Part shown: positions 23,857 to 33,390 of the stretch, piece by piece
Layout of the letters: every line of letters starts with the position of its first letter
Numbering within the stretch: the first letter of the stretch is position 1
NCBI GenBank assembly: GCA_947652605.1
Contig: OX393576.1
Coordinates: 16,642,575 to 16,706,574 of the forward strand
Source: Elmis aenea
Lineage: Eukaryota; Arthropoda; Insecta; Coleoptera; Elmidae
DNA length: 64,000 nucleotides
Direction of reading: 5' to 3'
The notes under the pieces: generated by a model
Database searches by the model: none
Seen by the model: the letters and a program-made list of their open reading frames with translations, nothing else
Told to the model about the DNA's origin: nothing
Program-made: the position numbers and the translations under genes

Positions 23857-24985
23857 TACAGGGTGATCCACAAAGAAGGGCCACTATTGTGATCTCGTAA
23901 ACGGTAAGAACCACAAACAAGTTTAAGTTAGACAAATTGTTACCGCTTTTGAGACCTATTCAGTCATGATAAAAAAGTTCCATGGCACGCTAGATAATAA
24001 GCAAAAATTAGAATGTTTTTTTTTCTTGTATCGTTAATAACTCGGTTACCTATACCTACTTGATGGTACAAAAAATATTTTTGAGAAAAAAATTGTAATT
24101 TTTTTACGCACCGCAAATTGAAAACATTTAATTGTTTCAATATTGTTTAAAGTCTTAGATAAATTACAAACATGCATTTGTTTTTAATGGAAACCATAGT
24201 TGGGGCTATGGCCTCATGAACATGAAGAAGCATTTTTTCTCTTTTTAATACAAATATAAAGTGTAATGTGTTTATTTCGATATTTAGGCTCAAAACAAAT
24301 ACAATTTATTAAAAAGTCTCTTATGAGGCTAAAGTACCATGACTTAAAAAAATATTAAAACAAATGAATGTCTGTATTTTACAGTGCCTAATAAAATCTA
24401 CAACTTTTTCCCCAAAAATATTTTTGTACCATTAGGTATAACCAGTGGTGAGCTATGAAATTTTTAACAAAGGGCTCGCTCATAGTTAAATAAAAACAAA
24501 AAAATAATGTTAAATATATGTTGGGAAAAAAAATGGCATTTTAAATTCAAACGTGAATAATCGAGTGATTGTACATAATTCAAAAAATTCTATTGTGCGA
24601 CGGGTTATTCTAAATTTAATGGTCATTGCTTGATAGGCATGACTTGGTCGCTTCACAAATGTATGTAATGACAATGATTTTAAGATATATTTTTTCTTGA
24701 GAAAATGGTTAACAAGATGAACAAGGGGCTCGCAAATTAAGGAAAAATTTAACAAAGGGCTCGCGCGAGCCCCCTACAGCTCACCACTGGGTATAACCGA
24801 GTTGTTCACGATTTAAAAAAAAAATGTTTTTATTTATTATCTAGCGAACCATGCAACTTTTTTAAACAATAAGCAACACTAAATAGGTCTCAGAAGGGGA
24901 AACAATTTATCTAATTTAAACTTCTTTGTAGCTCTTAACGTTTACGAGATCCTAATAGTAGCCCTTCTATGTCGACCACCCTGTA
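23857..24985. mobile_element. TACAGGGTGATCCACA element, copy 1, with nested hAT MITE
   Basis: The ends are TACAGGGTGATCCACAAAG and TCGACCACCCTGTA, with TA on both sides. Pairing extends over roughly 170 bp, including GGGCCACTATTGTGATCTCG and its inverse near 24,940-24,960. The relative at 58,075-58,861 lacks the nested insertion seen here at 24,443-24,789. Confidence 0.8.
24443..24789. mobile_element. CAGTGGTGAGC hAT MITE nested in the element above
   Basis: The ends are CAGTGGTGAGCTATGAAA and GCTCACCACTG, with exact 8-bp duplications GGTATAAC at 24,435-24,442 and 24,790-24,797. AACAAAGGGCTCGC is repeated near both ends. Non-coding. It is younger than its host element. Confidence 0.9.
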
Positions 24986-24987
24986 TA

Positions 24988-26383
24988 TCTATTTAGTTTT
25001 AAATCTCATCATAACTTGATACAGTAACCATCTCGTCTTAAACTTGTATTTAATACAAAAAAACGGTATATAGAGTTGAAGTAATACAAAACGCATTTTA
25101 AAATAAAACTGAATTGCTATTACACATAATATATTATGCTATTCATAGCACTTTTACACAAAATTAGTACAATTACTGTAAAAATATTCGTAACAGCCGT
25201 ATTTTTTTTTTCTGAATTTTTTTAACCAAGAGAGAGCCACGGTAATTTCCATCCAGATTTAAATTCAGCATCAAACTTCGCAAGTTTTGTCCCAATTTAG
25301 GCAACCTCGTTACTCTTAACTTAAAAGAGATCTCCATGTTAAGCCTCAAATTTGCAGCACCCTGTATATAATATTTTAAATAACCTGAGTTTATCCCTTC
25401 GCGATTTATCATTGTAATCCTTTTAATTCGTCTGCCAGTGAAGCAATAACTCGCGGATTGATTTTTTAACAATGTTTAAAATAAACTATCTGAGCATTTA
25501 TATCGAAAAGCAAACCGTATTTAAATGAAATTGCATCCAAATGTAGTTAAACAATGGCTGTTTATTGTGACGGAGCACAAAAATTCGTTCAACGACTTTA
25601 TAAGAGGCGGCTTCTTTTCAAACAGACAACTAAGCACAATAAAAGTTGGCTCTAAAGCTGACGGATAATTTAGTTTGTTTATTAGTCAAGGTCGTGTATG
25701 AATGTCTCCGTCTAAAATTTGTATATTTACTTAAAGCAGCTGTAATGGCCGATTCGCCAATAAAAGCAGCGTCTATGAACTGCAAACTATATAATGGATG
25801 GTTTATCGTTTTGTTTTCGTTTCCCGTTGCAGTTTGCACAAGTCGTCGGGCGCCGAGAAAAACTGGGAAAAGCGCCATATAATACCCGAGTTACGAATAT
25901 TTTCCGTAAACGAGCAAGTAAGCTCATTTTGCTCGACAGTTATATGTGTGAGTTAAGGCGATTCTTTTCGTTTTATCCTGCCGCTTATCTTGCCACTAAA
26001 TTTCTGATTTTAATGGAATTTCTTGGCAGTTCAGGCGAGCGGTACGCGCTGTGTACGCGCCAAAAGCTATACTTAAGTTTTATGCGGCCTTTTTAAATTA
26101 GGTCTATTGTTATTGGCCGTTTAAAGCAATCTTGGGCGTCTGGAGAATATTACGCATTTGCGATGGATTATACTTTAAATGAGCAGAGGGGAAAATTTAA
26201 TATTGCCCTCTCTATGGAACGTTAAAGTACAGTAATTTTTGTGTCAAACTTATGACTAGAATATCGATATGCAAAAAAAATCACGCGCTTCCTAATTCTG
26301 TTAATATCTCATTAATGAGACACACTTAAAAATTGGCGGTGTGAATTGGCTTGGTGTACTTGGACAAAATGTTGGCATTAGTC
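24988..26383. other. No recognised gene; orphan MITE end and GC-richer stretch
   Basis: GCAGCACCCTGTATATA at 25,355-25,371 is an orphan right end of a TACAGGGTG-type element. The segment 25,560-26,100 is richer in GC and has overlapping open frames on both strands (25,646-25,882 and 25,794-26,096 plus; 25,630-25,878 minus) without recognisable domains. Confidence 0.35.
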
Positions 26384-26597
26384 TGCGTTCACAATGGACG
26401 TAGTAGATAACAGATAGCAGATAGTGGTTAGTAGCTAAAGTTGAAATGCATATAATCAAATGGAAGCGTTCACAATGGACGTAAGATTTACGTAGTAACG
26501 ATGGAAATCGGATTTATAACAAAAACAAAAACAAAGTGAAGTAACTATGTTTTTAATATTTCAAATTAATTATTTTTCCTGACACTGACAGTATTAT

Positions 26598-26735
26598 GGT
26601 GCCTGTCCACGTGAGAGTAAACTACTCTCGATAGCAGCGTCGCCAAGGATACAGCCAATCGCGAGTTACTCTCAGGGGCTGTATCCTTGGCGACGCTGCT
26701 ATCGAGAGTTGTTTACTCTCACGTGGACAGGCACC
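26598..26735. mobile_element. GGTGCCTGTCCACG snap-back element, 138 bp
   Basis: Two 59-bp arms, from GGTGCCTGTCCACGTGAGAG to GGCACC, pair with one visible mismatch around a loop of about 20 bases. The arms include GCAGCGTCGCCAAGGATAC. A self-contained hairpin MITE nested in the TGCGTTCAC element. Confidence 0.75.
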
Positions 26736-26770
26736 ATTAAGGTCCACACACACACCGTCGCGGTGGCGAT

Positions 26771-26849
26771 CGCTGGCGCGTTCACGATAATTGGTAACCA
26801 TGTTACTTGCTTACGTAACCAGGTTACTAATTATCGTGATCGCGCCAAT
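26771..26849. repeat. Short GC-rich hairpin, GGCGCG arms
   Basis: GGCGCGTTCACGATAATTGG at the left pairs with TTATCGTGATCGCGCC at the right through GTAACC/GGTTAC blocks around TTGCTTACGTAAC. It could be part of the surrounding MITE or another snap-back insertion. Confidence 0.5.
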
Positions 26850-27697
26850 GTTAAACGATGTTTAATACCACTTATTACCGTTATAACCCTCCACAAATCA
26901 TCATGTAGAAATAAATACGTAGAATACACGAAGTGTCAATTTCATAAGCAAATTGAGGTTAGGTTGTGCTACAAACAAGTCGGTTGCTAACCGTATCCAA
27001 GTAAACATATTTCGTCACGGATTTCTTACGCGTTACGCGCTAACCACTATCTGCTATCTGTTATCTACTACGTCCATTGTGAACGCACTTAGGCTTATCT
27101 TAAATATCGTGTTAATTTGATACTTTTTGCAATTTGATCCAACTTGTGGTGTTTATTTCTAAAAAAATAACACCAACTAACAGCCGCCTTTGCACGCAGA
27201 GGCTTTCCTGCGCGATTGAGCGGCGTGTATGCTTCAGTTTTGCCAAGGAAAGTGTGCATGATGTAGCTTTACAGGTACGTTCTTTCGCGTGCATTTCTCA
27301 GTTGGCACGCTTTTCTGCGCGAAAGAGCGTACATGCATTAGGTTTGTTCCAACAACTACTTGGACGGTACAGTAAACAATCACGAGTGTGCGCAGTATCA
27401 ATATCGCGTTCCAACACAGTTTCTGATAGTTCACCCGACGGTTTAGTCGGCTGTTTCATCATTACAAGATTAATACATAAACTAGTCAGTGTACGATCAA
27501 AACAGTTCTTGTGTAAGAGCATGTACCAGCATTTGGATTTTTACACGCATGTGGTGTTCATAACTAACGTGAGCTCTCCCAACCCCATTTAGTGTTAGGG
27601 TACCCGCACACTGGCAACTTTTCAATCTCGGTGATTAAATAATCTAGTTGCCTAAAAGTTGCCCGCTGCAAGTAAATAGTTGCTTTTCGCTCGTAAA

Positions 27698-27850
27698 ATG
27701 GATTTCATCGACACTGCATGTGTTTGTGCCTTGGTTTTAATAAGGAAAAAAAAGTACAGAAAATTTTGGGTCCATCCATTGATTAGCAGAAGACTTATAG
27801 AAAGACAATTTTATAAATTGTGTGACAGTTTGAAATTTTTATTTATAAAT
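27698..27850 (+). pseudogene. Harbinger transposase, N-terminal fragment
   Basis: The frame MDFIDTACVCALVLIRK continues as KKKYRKFWVHPLISRR. The WVHPL block followed by R is characteristic of the N-terminus of PIF/Harbinger transposases. The frame runs on a little after ERQFYKLCDSLKFLF and then stops. The middle of the protein, with the first catalytic aspartate, is deleted between here and 27,930. Confidence 0.75.
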
Positions 27851-27929
27851 CTTTCGTTTCCACTGTGCTTTTAGACATATAAAATTCCAATTACAATAAT
27901 ATAATTTGTAGAAGTCGGAGCATATGGCT

Positions 27930-28325
27930 AGCCAAGTGATTCTAACATTTTTAAAGGATCGGCATTTTCACGTTTGCTGAAGAAAAATGAACTAAACATG
28001 CCAGAAGAAAAACGTCTTCCTAACGATGAAAATGACTCTCTCAAAATTTGTTTTGCCGCCATATCCGAGCAGAAATTGGTCTACAAAGCAACGTATCTTT
28101 AATAACAGACTATTGAGAGCACGCAGAATGATAGAATGTACATTTGGAATTTTAGCTAACAAACGGCGAATACTCCACAGATCGCTCGATACCAATATTG
28201 AATTTAGTGATTCCATTATAAAAGCATGCTGCATTCTACACAATTATGTTAGAAAACATGAACAACTACATTTTGAAGAAATGCTTTATGAATGCCCTTG
28301 GATGATATTCCAGCTCTCGGAGTAA
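27930..28325 (+). pseudogene. Harbinger transposase, C-terminal catalytic fragment
   Basis: It contains PPYPSRNWSTKQRIFN, then LLRARRMIECTFGILANK and IIKACCILHNYVRKHE. These match the end of the DDE_Tnp_4 fold; the E of IECTFGIL is in the position of the catalytic glutamate. Upstream, LPNDENDSLK corresponds to the usual GDDAFPL block with the second aspartate but is in another frame, so there is a frameshift near 28,036-28,045. Not functional. Confidence 0.85.
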
Positions 28326-28579
28326 GAAGCAGCGTCCAAGGAGTTTCTATTAGAGATTATATTGCTAATTACTTTATTTCGCCTAAAGGGTGTTTCTTGG
28401 CAATACGACCAAATTTAAAGATTATTTTTTTTGTATTCTACAATATCTATGATAACTATATCCGTTATTACTTAAAATAATAACTTTATTACTCTCTTAA
28501 AATTACTTAAAATACCATATTTGATATAACACTGAACAAATAAAAAATAAAAAATGTATTTTTTTTAAAATCAGTTTTC

Positions 28580-28735
28580 TCCTTATCTCTGAGTTCATCT
28601 TATTTTTTAATAAATTGTTGACACAATTCACTCCACAATTTTATTTTTAGATTTTTGTCTGAATATTCCTTAATTTTATTATCATATTATACAACGCAGG
28701 GCGTTTTTTTAATTTCTTCAATAAATATTTCTATA
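28580..28735 (-). pseudogene. MADF-domain partner protein remnant of Harbinger
   Basis: On the minus strand the frame reads NIEIFIEEIKKTPCVV, a stop, then YDNKIKEYSDKNLKIKLW and SELCQQFIKK. This follows the MADF pattern (FIxxIKxxPxLWxxxxxxYxDxxxKxxxW). PIF/Harbinger elements usually encode a Myb/MADF accessory protein that brings transposase to the ends. Two in-frame stops show it is dead. Confidence 0.65.
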
Positions 28736-29335
28736 TTAAACAACATGCTTACCGAATGCGAACAAAATGACAAGAGAGTCTTGAGAGAGCAACTTTTTAA
28801 TCGCCCGTGTGCGCGGACTTGTCTTCACACGCATGGTCTATTCTTCCCGGCAACAATTGACTCACCTCCAGAATCGAACGTGTTGAAATTTTTTAATCGC
28901 CGCAACTATTAATCGCTTATGTGCGGGTCACCTAAGAAATTATTGTGTTCTATTTTCGTAATTAAAAAGTTGCTTGAAAATAGTTGCCAGTGTGCGGGTA
29001 CCCTTAGATTCTTAAGGTGTTTACCCTAGTGATGCGCACATTTCTATGAACCCAATCGCAAATGTCATTTACATTAGGCCAGTCGTAAAAACGTTTCCAA
29101 CAACGGCTAATACTGGGCAATACATTTATTAGTACATATAGTTCACGCATGCGAATAAAACAGTTCATGCATTCATCCAAGGATCGGTTTTAAACTGCTT
29201 GTTGGAACAAACATATTTTTGTAACAAACTTCAATCGCGCGCGAATACTCGTACGGTTTACCTACGCGTAAAAGCACACGCTCCATCGCGAAGCAAAGCG
29301 TCTGTTTGTAAAGGCGGCTCTTGGATTAGTTGTAA

Positions 29336-30812
29336 ATGATAAAAAAGAAAGAACGCAAACAAACTTTGTTGATATTAGTAGAAAAATATCACTGAATTAA
29401 AGACAGTTGTCCGTGTTATCTAATAACTTAAGCAACTTATCTAAGTTTTTCATAAAAATGTGTTTATTATCACATTATCAGTATGTAAAACACGGTAAAC
29501 TCAATACAAATTTTTCTCCAAGTTCAGAGGTAATTTTTCTATAGAAGTTATTGCAATTGACAAAATATTAATCAAAATGTCTGCTTCAAAAATGTTAAAA
29601 TTTGATCCAAAACCTAAGGTAAATAGTTAAAATCTAATTTTTTTTCCGACAAAATAACACAATTTTAAAGTAGACCTACATGGTCTCAATCTCAATTTCG
29701 TGTGATTTTGATGTTAAATTTGACACCCTACTTTTTACCCCGTTATAAATGTTTGCATTATTTAGAAATCCCTTGGTAGAAAAAATAGACCAGTTTCAAG
29801 TTTCCGTCTTCTCGTCAATAGCTTTTTAAATTCTTTATTCAAGCACAGTTGTCGTAGCAACGATCATCATTGGCAACAATGCCTTTTTTAAACCATATTG
29901 ATTTAATGAAATACAATTTTTGAACACAAATGTTCGTGTAAAACTGGACAGGATACAAATCGGAAGGATTTATTAAATTTCATTCATCTTAAAACGGCTT
30001 GACATATACGTTGTTGCCGATGTTGATCGCTACTAAGAAAGCTGCATGTGAATAAATAAATCAATAATTACGAAAGATACCGGCAAAGAGGCGAGATCTT
30101 AAAACGGTCTAGAATTTATACAAAATAGATTTTAATAGACAATAACTTTCAACTAAACTTATTTATGTCAAGTTTATGAAAATTTCACAGAATATGGATA
30201 TAAACAATTTGCTGTAAATAATGTTAAATATAAAAGCAATAAAAATGAATCACAGTTTTTGATACACTGCGATTTATGCTTCTATTTACCCAATTCGTAT
30301 GATTTATATTAAATTGGGGTAAAACCAGCGTCGGACAAATATATTATTGTTTAAATCCCAGCAATTTTGGTATAATAACAGAGCAACATAATTATAATTA
30401 AACTTTGCGCTACAGAACAGTTTAATGCGTAGTATGACTGATTTTGGTGACCACAAATTAAATAAATTTGTATTATAATTAATAATATTTGATTAAATGA
30501 CTCCAACAAACTAATGTTTTAGCTAATATTATTGTGTAACTTTATGCTTTTAAAATGGATGTATTTTTTTGAATTATCAACATTTCTACATTAAAAAAAT
30601 ATTGCTGAACTAGTTTATCATTTAACTGTAAGATTTCAAATATTAAAAAAATCGTTTTTGTTCAGAAACAGTAAATAATAGTAGCTAAAATAGAAATAGC
30701 CATTACATGGTTGAGTACATCACACTACATAATTTTTGATGTTTCCAATATAACTCAAATATGCCCTTAAATTAGTTTTTTTTACTCATTGCAGCAATTA
30801 ATGTCGTAATGG
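29336..30812. other. AT-rich DNA without a recognised gene
   Basis: No gene, repeat or terminal motif was recognised up to the inverted repeat at 30,813. Confidence 0.45.
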
Positions 30813-30828
30813 ATTTTTTGTGCGATCG
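30813..30828 (+). repeat. Left 16-bp inverted repeat of the recombinase unit
   Basis: ATTTTTTGTGCGATCG, an exact inverse of 32,558-32,573. It contains the self-complementary CGATCG at its inner edge. Confidence 0.7.
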
Positions 30829-30880
30829 TACTATAAACAGCTGTTTTACGGACGCGTTAGCAACCGTAAAGTACTGCATT

Positions 30881-30998
30881 ACCGGCGTTATCCTTAGCAA
30901 CGGCCGATAAAGTTACTTTATAGGCCGTTGCCCTTAGCAACGTCCGATAAAGTTACTTTTACGGCCGTTGCCCTTAGCAACGTCCGATAAAGTAACTA
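30881..30998 (+). repeat. Three 40-bp tandem repeats with internal hairpin
   Basis: CCTTAGCAACG recurs at an exact 40-bp period (CTTAGCAA blocks ending at 30,900, 30,940 and 30,980), followed each time by CCGATAAAGT. Each of the last two units contains CGTTGCCCTTAGCAACG, a 6-bp stem with 5-base loop. A partial relative, CGTTAGCAACCGTAAAGTAC, lies at 30,855-30,874. They lie about 0.2-0.3 kb upstream of the recombinase start, where recombinase or transcription-factor sites could be expected; the role is inferred. Confidence 0.75.
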
Positions 30999-31214
30999 CA
31001 GCGTACGAAAAAGTAAATTTGCATTTAAGTACTAATGTGCGTGCTGATCTAATTTCTCCGAGTTCCCGCTATGTAGGGTGTTTAAGTTGGTAACTGTCAA
31101 GTTTATAACCAAACATTTTGGTGTCAATGTTAATACTGAGTTCAACGTATAGATAAAGTTCAACGTTCAAGTACATAATTTTATAATTATTTATAGTTAA
31201 TTTATAATTAAAAG

Positions 31215-32369
31215 ATGGACCAAGGAAGTGACGAAGAGAGTGATACATCACCCATGAATACACCACCTGACGTTCATGAAGAAGCAGAGGCAGTAAAATT
31301 AAATCTTCTGCCGAACAAATCTGCAACATTATATGAAAAACAATACAATTTATTTATGGAATGGTGCAATAATAAAAAAATAAGTATATATAGTGAAAAC
31401 GTCCTGCTTGCTTATTTTTCTCAAAAAGCGAAACAATGTAAATGTTCAACATTACGGTCAACATTTTCAATGTTAAAAGCAACTTTAATAGCGAAAAATG
31501 ATGTAAATATAAGCAAATATTGTAAACTCATTGCATTTTTGAAAAAACAAAACGTGGGTTACAAAGCCAAAAAATCAAAAGTATTTGTAAGAGACGAGAT
31601 AAATAGGTTTTTGCTTAATGCACCTGATGAAACCTATTTAATGAACAAAGTAAGTGAAGATATAATTACTCGATTTTATTCAAAGCTTTATATTTTCTAG
31701 GTATGTTTAATATTTGCTATTGCTGGTGCATGCCGCCGAGAAGAGCTACGTAATCTTTCTATTGAGAATATAAAAGATAATAATGATATCCTTGTAATTA
31801 AAATACCCGATTCAAAAACAAGTAAATCAAGAATGTTTACTGTAACCGACGAAATTTGCGATGGAGTAAGTGCGCTAGAAATATATCGAAAATATACATT
31901 ATTGAGACCTAACGTCACTCATAAAACATTTTTCTTGAAATACCAAAATGGAAAATGCAATAAGCAAGTGGTTGGAATACACACTTTTGGTAAAATGCCT
32001 AGTGTTATTGCGAAATATTTACAATTACCTAATTCAAATGAATATACCGGCCACTATTTTCGCCGCACATCGGCATCATTATTAGCTGATGCTGGAGGTG
32101 ATATCCTAACTCTAAAGCGACACGGTGGTTGGAAGAGTTCGACCGTCGCTGAAGGTTATGTTGAAGACTCTATAACCAACAAAGTTGAAATCGCTAACAA
32201 GATTTTAAAAGAAAAGAATTTTAATATCAATGCTACAACTCCAAACTTCACTTCCGCTGTGGCGAACACTTCTATATGTAATAAAAATGTACAAGACACT
32301 GCCTCAGGTGTAAATTTGAATAACTGTAATAAATGTACTATCACAATCAATTACACCATTAATAAATAA
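31215..32369 (+). CDS. Tyrosine recombinase, Crypton type (two exons)
   Basis: Exons 31,215-31,649 and 31,701-32,369 join in phase 0 across a 51-bp intron (GTAAGT donor, TTTTCTAG acceptor), giving 367 residues without a stop. Residues about 35-130 form an N-terminal DNA-binding part (LYEKQYNLFMEWC, LLAYFSQKA, STLRSTFSMLKATL). The catalytic domain carries every key residue of the family: Arg157 in GACRREEL, Lys184 in DSKTSK, His263 and Arg266 in TGHYFRRTSA, His286 in KRHGGW, and the nucleophile Tyr298 in AEGYVEDS. Such enzymes cut and rejoin DNA through a covalent tyrosine link; in Cryptons they move the element. The first exon start is the first methionine of the frame, preceded by AT-rich DNA. 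AATAAA overlaps the stop codon. It could also be a captured or domesticated copy. Intactness suggests recent activity. Confidence 0.85.
31650..31700 (+). other. 51-bp spliceosomal intron in the recombinase gene
   Basis: GTAAGTGAAG at the start and TATTTTCTAG at the end, between codons. Removing it fuses the N-terminal domain directly to VCLIFAIAGACRREEL, the start of the catalytic domain. Read through, it adds 16 residues and a stop just before the acceptor. The size is typical of short insect introns. Confidence 0.85.
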
Positions 32370-32557
32370 ATTGTTTATGATGTAGTACTTTTTATTTACT
32401 TAATCAACAAAAAAAGGTTTTTTAAATTAATTATGTACAGAATTATGCAAGTACGTCCACCCTTAACAGCATACGCCGTCATCTGTCAGTGACAGAATGT
32501 CACGTAGTTTCTAACCTATATTTTTAAAAATACTAAAAATTTAAATTGTTTTTGATT

Positions 32558-32573
32558 CGATCGCACAAAAAAT
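32558..32573 (-). repeat. Right 16-bp inverted repeat of the recombinase unit
   Basis: CGATCGCACAAAAAAT, the exact inverse of 30,813-30,828, located 189 bp after the stop codon. Confidence 0.7.
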
Positions 32574-32579
32574 GTAATA

Positions 32580-32692
32580 TGCACCTCGGCCAAAACGTAC
32601 TTTTTCGGCCTTGCCTTTTTGCTGGCCTCGACTACGTCTCGGCCAGCAAACCAGACGCGGCCGAAAAAGTTACACTTTTTGGCCTTGGTACA
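32580..32692. repeat. GC-rich imperfect hairpin next to the recombinase unit
   Basis: GGCCAAAACGTACTTTTTCGG at the left pairs with the inverse of CCGAAAAAGTTACACTTTTT at the right, and an inner pair TTGCTGGCC / GGCCAGCAA surrounds TCGACTACGTCTC. It starts a few bases outside the right inverted repeat, so it is either a flanking snap-back MITE or part of a larger unit. Confidence 0.6.
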
Positions 32693-32774
32693 TAAATAAC
32701 TATTTCCTGCACAAATTGCAACCGTGTTTTTGGTTAGATTCAAAAAAATGGCAGATTTTTATTCAATTTAACTT

Positions 32775-33275
32775 TTCAGGTTAATTTCTTCTTAATAGTC
32801 GGATCCTCTTGTACCTCACGGTATTTTTTCCTAATTTTTAATTATGTTTCTCTTCCTATCGATAGCACATCTCTCCGGCTGATTCCTCTTTCTTTTAGTC
32901 TGCCTCACTTTGTTTTTCCATCTTTTCTTTTTCCCTCAATCTTCACATTCTCTATCCCATTTTAGCGTACCTACATTCTGAAAAGCGGTATAGATGTCCC
33001 AGCCATCTTAGTTGGTCTTACTTCAGCTTTTTTTAACACCCTTTACTTTGAGGTTTTTTCCCTCTTAAAAATCTTATCTCTTGCGTCTATATTTGTGTTG
33101 CTTTCGTATAATTTCTAGTAGCTTTATACAGACCCTTAATGGCGTTTATTAATTCTCTGCTCACCCTACTTCCCTTCAGTATCTGGCAATTCTTTTCCCT
33201 TTGCACTCTATCAAAGGCTTTAGACAAATTTATAAAACAAAAGTGCAGCGTGTTTGCACGTTCTATTGTTTTTTT
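32775..33275 (-). pseudogene. LINE reverse-transcriptase remnant, internally deleted
   Basis: On the minus strand near 33,230 it reads FINLSKAFDRVQRE, matching the first catalytic aspartate block of LINE reverse transcriptases (FIDLSKAFD). ELINAIKGLYKATRN follows. After a deletion and frame changes, QLRWLGHLYRFSEC resembles the late RLxWxGHVxR block. The central YADD region is missing and many stops are present. It is a different copy from that at 8287. Confidence 0.75.
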
Positions 33276-33390
33276 TTACTTAACTGTTTTTATGTAAAAA
33301 TCAGATCCTGTAGCTTTCTATAAACTTTTTTGAGGTTTTAGTACTGGCCTGGATTGGATACAGACTGTATCTAATAGTGTCTATAGATTC

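Larger units (their letters stand above)
26384..27087. mobile_element. TGCGTTCACAATGGACG inverted-repeat element
   Basis: TGCGTTCACAATGGACG and the following GTAGTAGATAACAGATAGC at the left are matched inversely at 27,035-27,087 over about 48 bp. A third copy of GCGTTCACAATGGACGTA lies at about 26,466-26,483. TTA occurs near both outer ends, which would suit a TTA target duplication with a 2-bp indel, but this is uncertain. A smaller hairpin element sits inside. Confidence 0.7.
27598..29003. mobile_element. PIF/Harbinger element, degraded, with TTA target duplication
   Basis: The ends are GGGTACCCGCACACTGGC and its inverse CCAGTGTGCGGGTACCC, with TTA on both sides (27,595-27,597 and 29,004-29,006), the PIF/Harbinger target. 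It keeps pieces of both expected genes: a DDE transposase on the plus strand and a MADF-type DNA-binding protein on the minus strand. It is internally deleted and carries stops and frameshifts. Confidence 0.9.
27168..29335. mobile_element. Possible larger inverted-repeat element around the Harbinger insertion
   Basis: AGCCGCCTTTGCACGCAGAG at about 27,181 resembles the inverse of sequence at 29,280-29,320 (AGCCGCCTTTACAAACAG after reversal). A second pair, TTTGTTCCAACAA, occurs at about 27,342 and inversely at 29,200-29,212. The arms are diverged (roughly 150 bp). An open 152-codon plus-strand frame at 27,134-27,592 lies mostly in the left arm, with no domain and with opposed open frames, so it is probably incidental. 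Confidence 0.4.
30813..32573 (+). mobile_element. Candidate complete Crypton-like element with 16-bp inverted ends
   Basis: ATTTTTTGTGCGATCG at 30,813-30,828 is exactly inverted at 32,558-32,573. Between them lie three 40-bp tandem repeats and an intact two-exon tyrosine recombinase gene. GTAAT occurs just outside both ends (30,806-30,810 and 32,574-32,578), a possible 5-bp duplication, although two bases (GG) intervene on the left. Known Cryptons encode tyrosine recombinases and are generally described without terminal inverted repeats, so the boundaries are a hypothesis. Confidence 0.55.

Noticed and set aside
27134..27592. 152-codon plus-strand open frame as a protein gene
   Set aside because: It overlaps open frames on the other strand, lies mainly in a diverged inverted-repeat arm and shows no recognisable domain.
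31215..31700. Recombinase first frame as a separate 161-residue protein
   Set aside because: The last 16 residues are intron sequence; canonical splice sites at 31,650 and 31,700 restore one continuous frame with the catalytic half.
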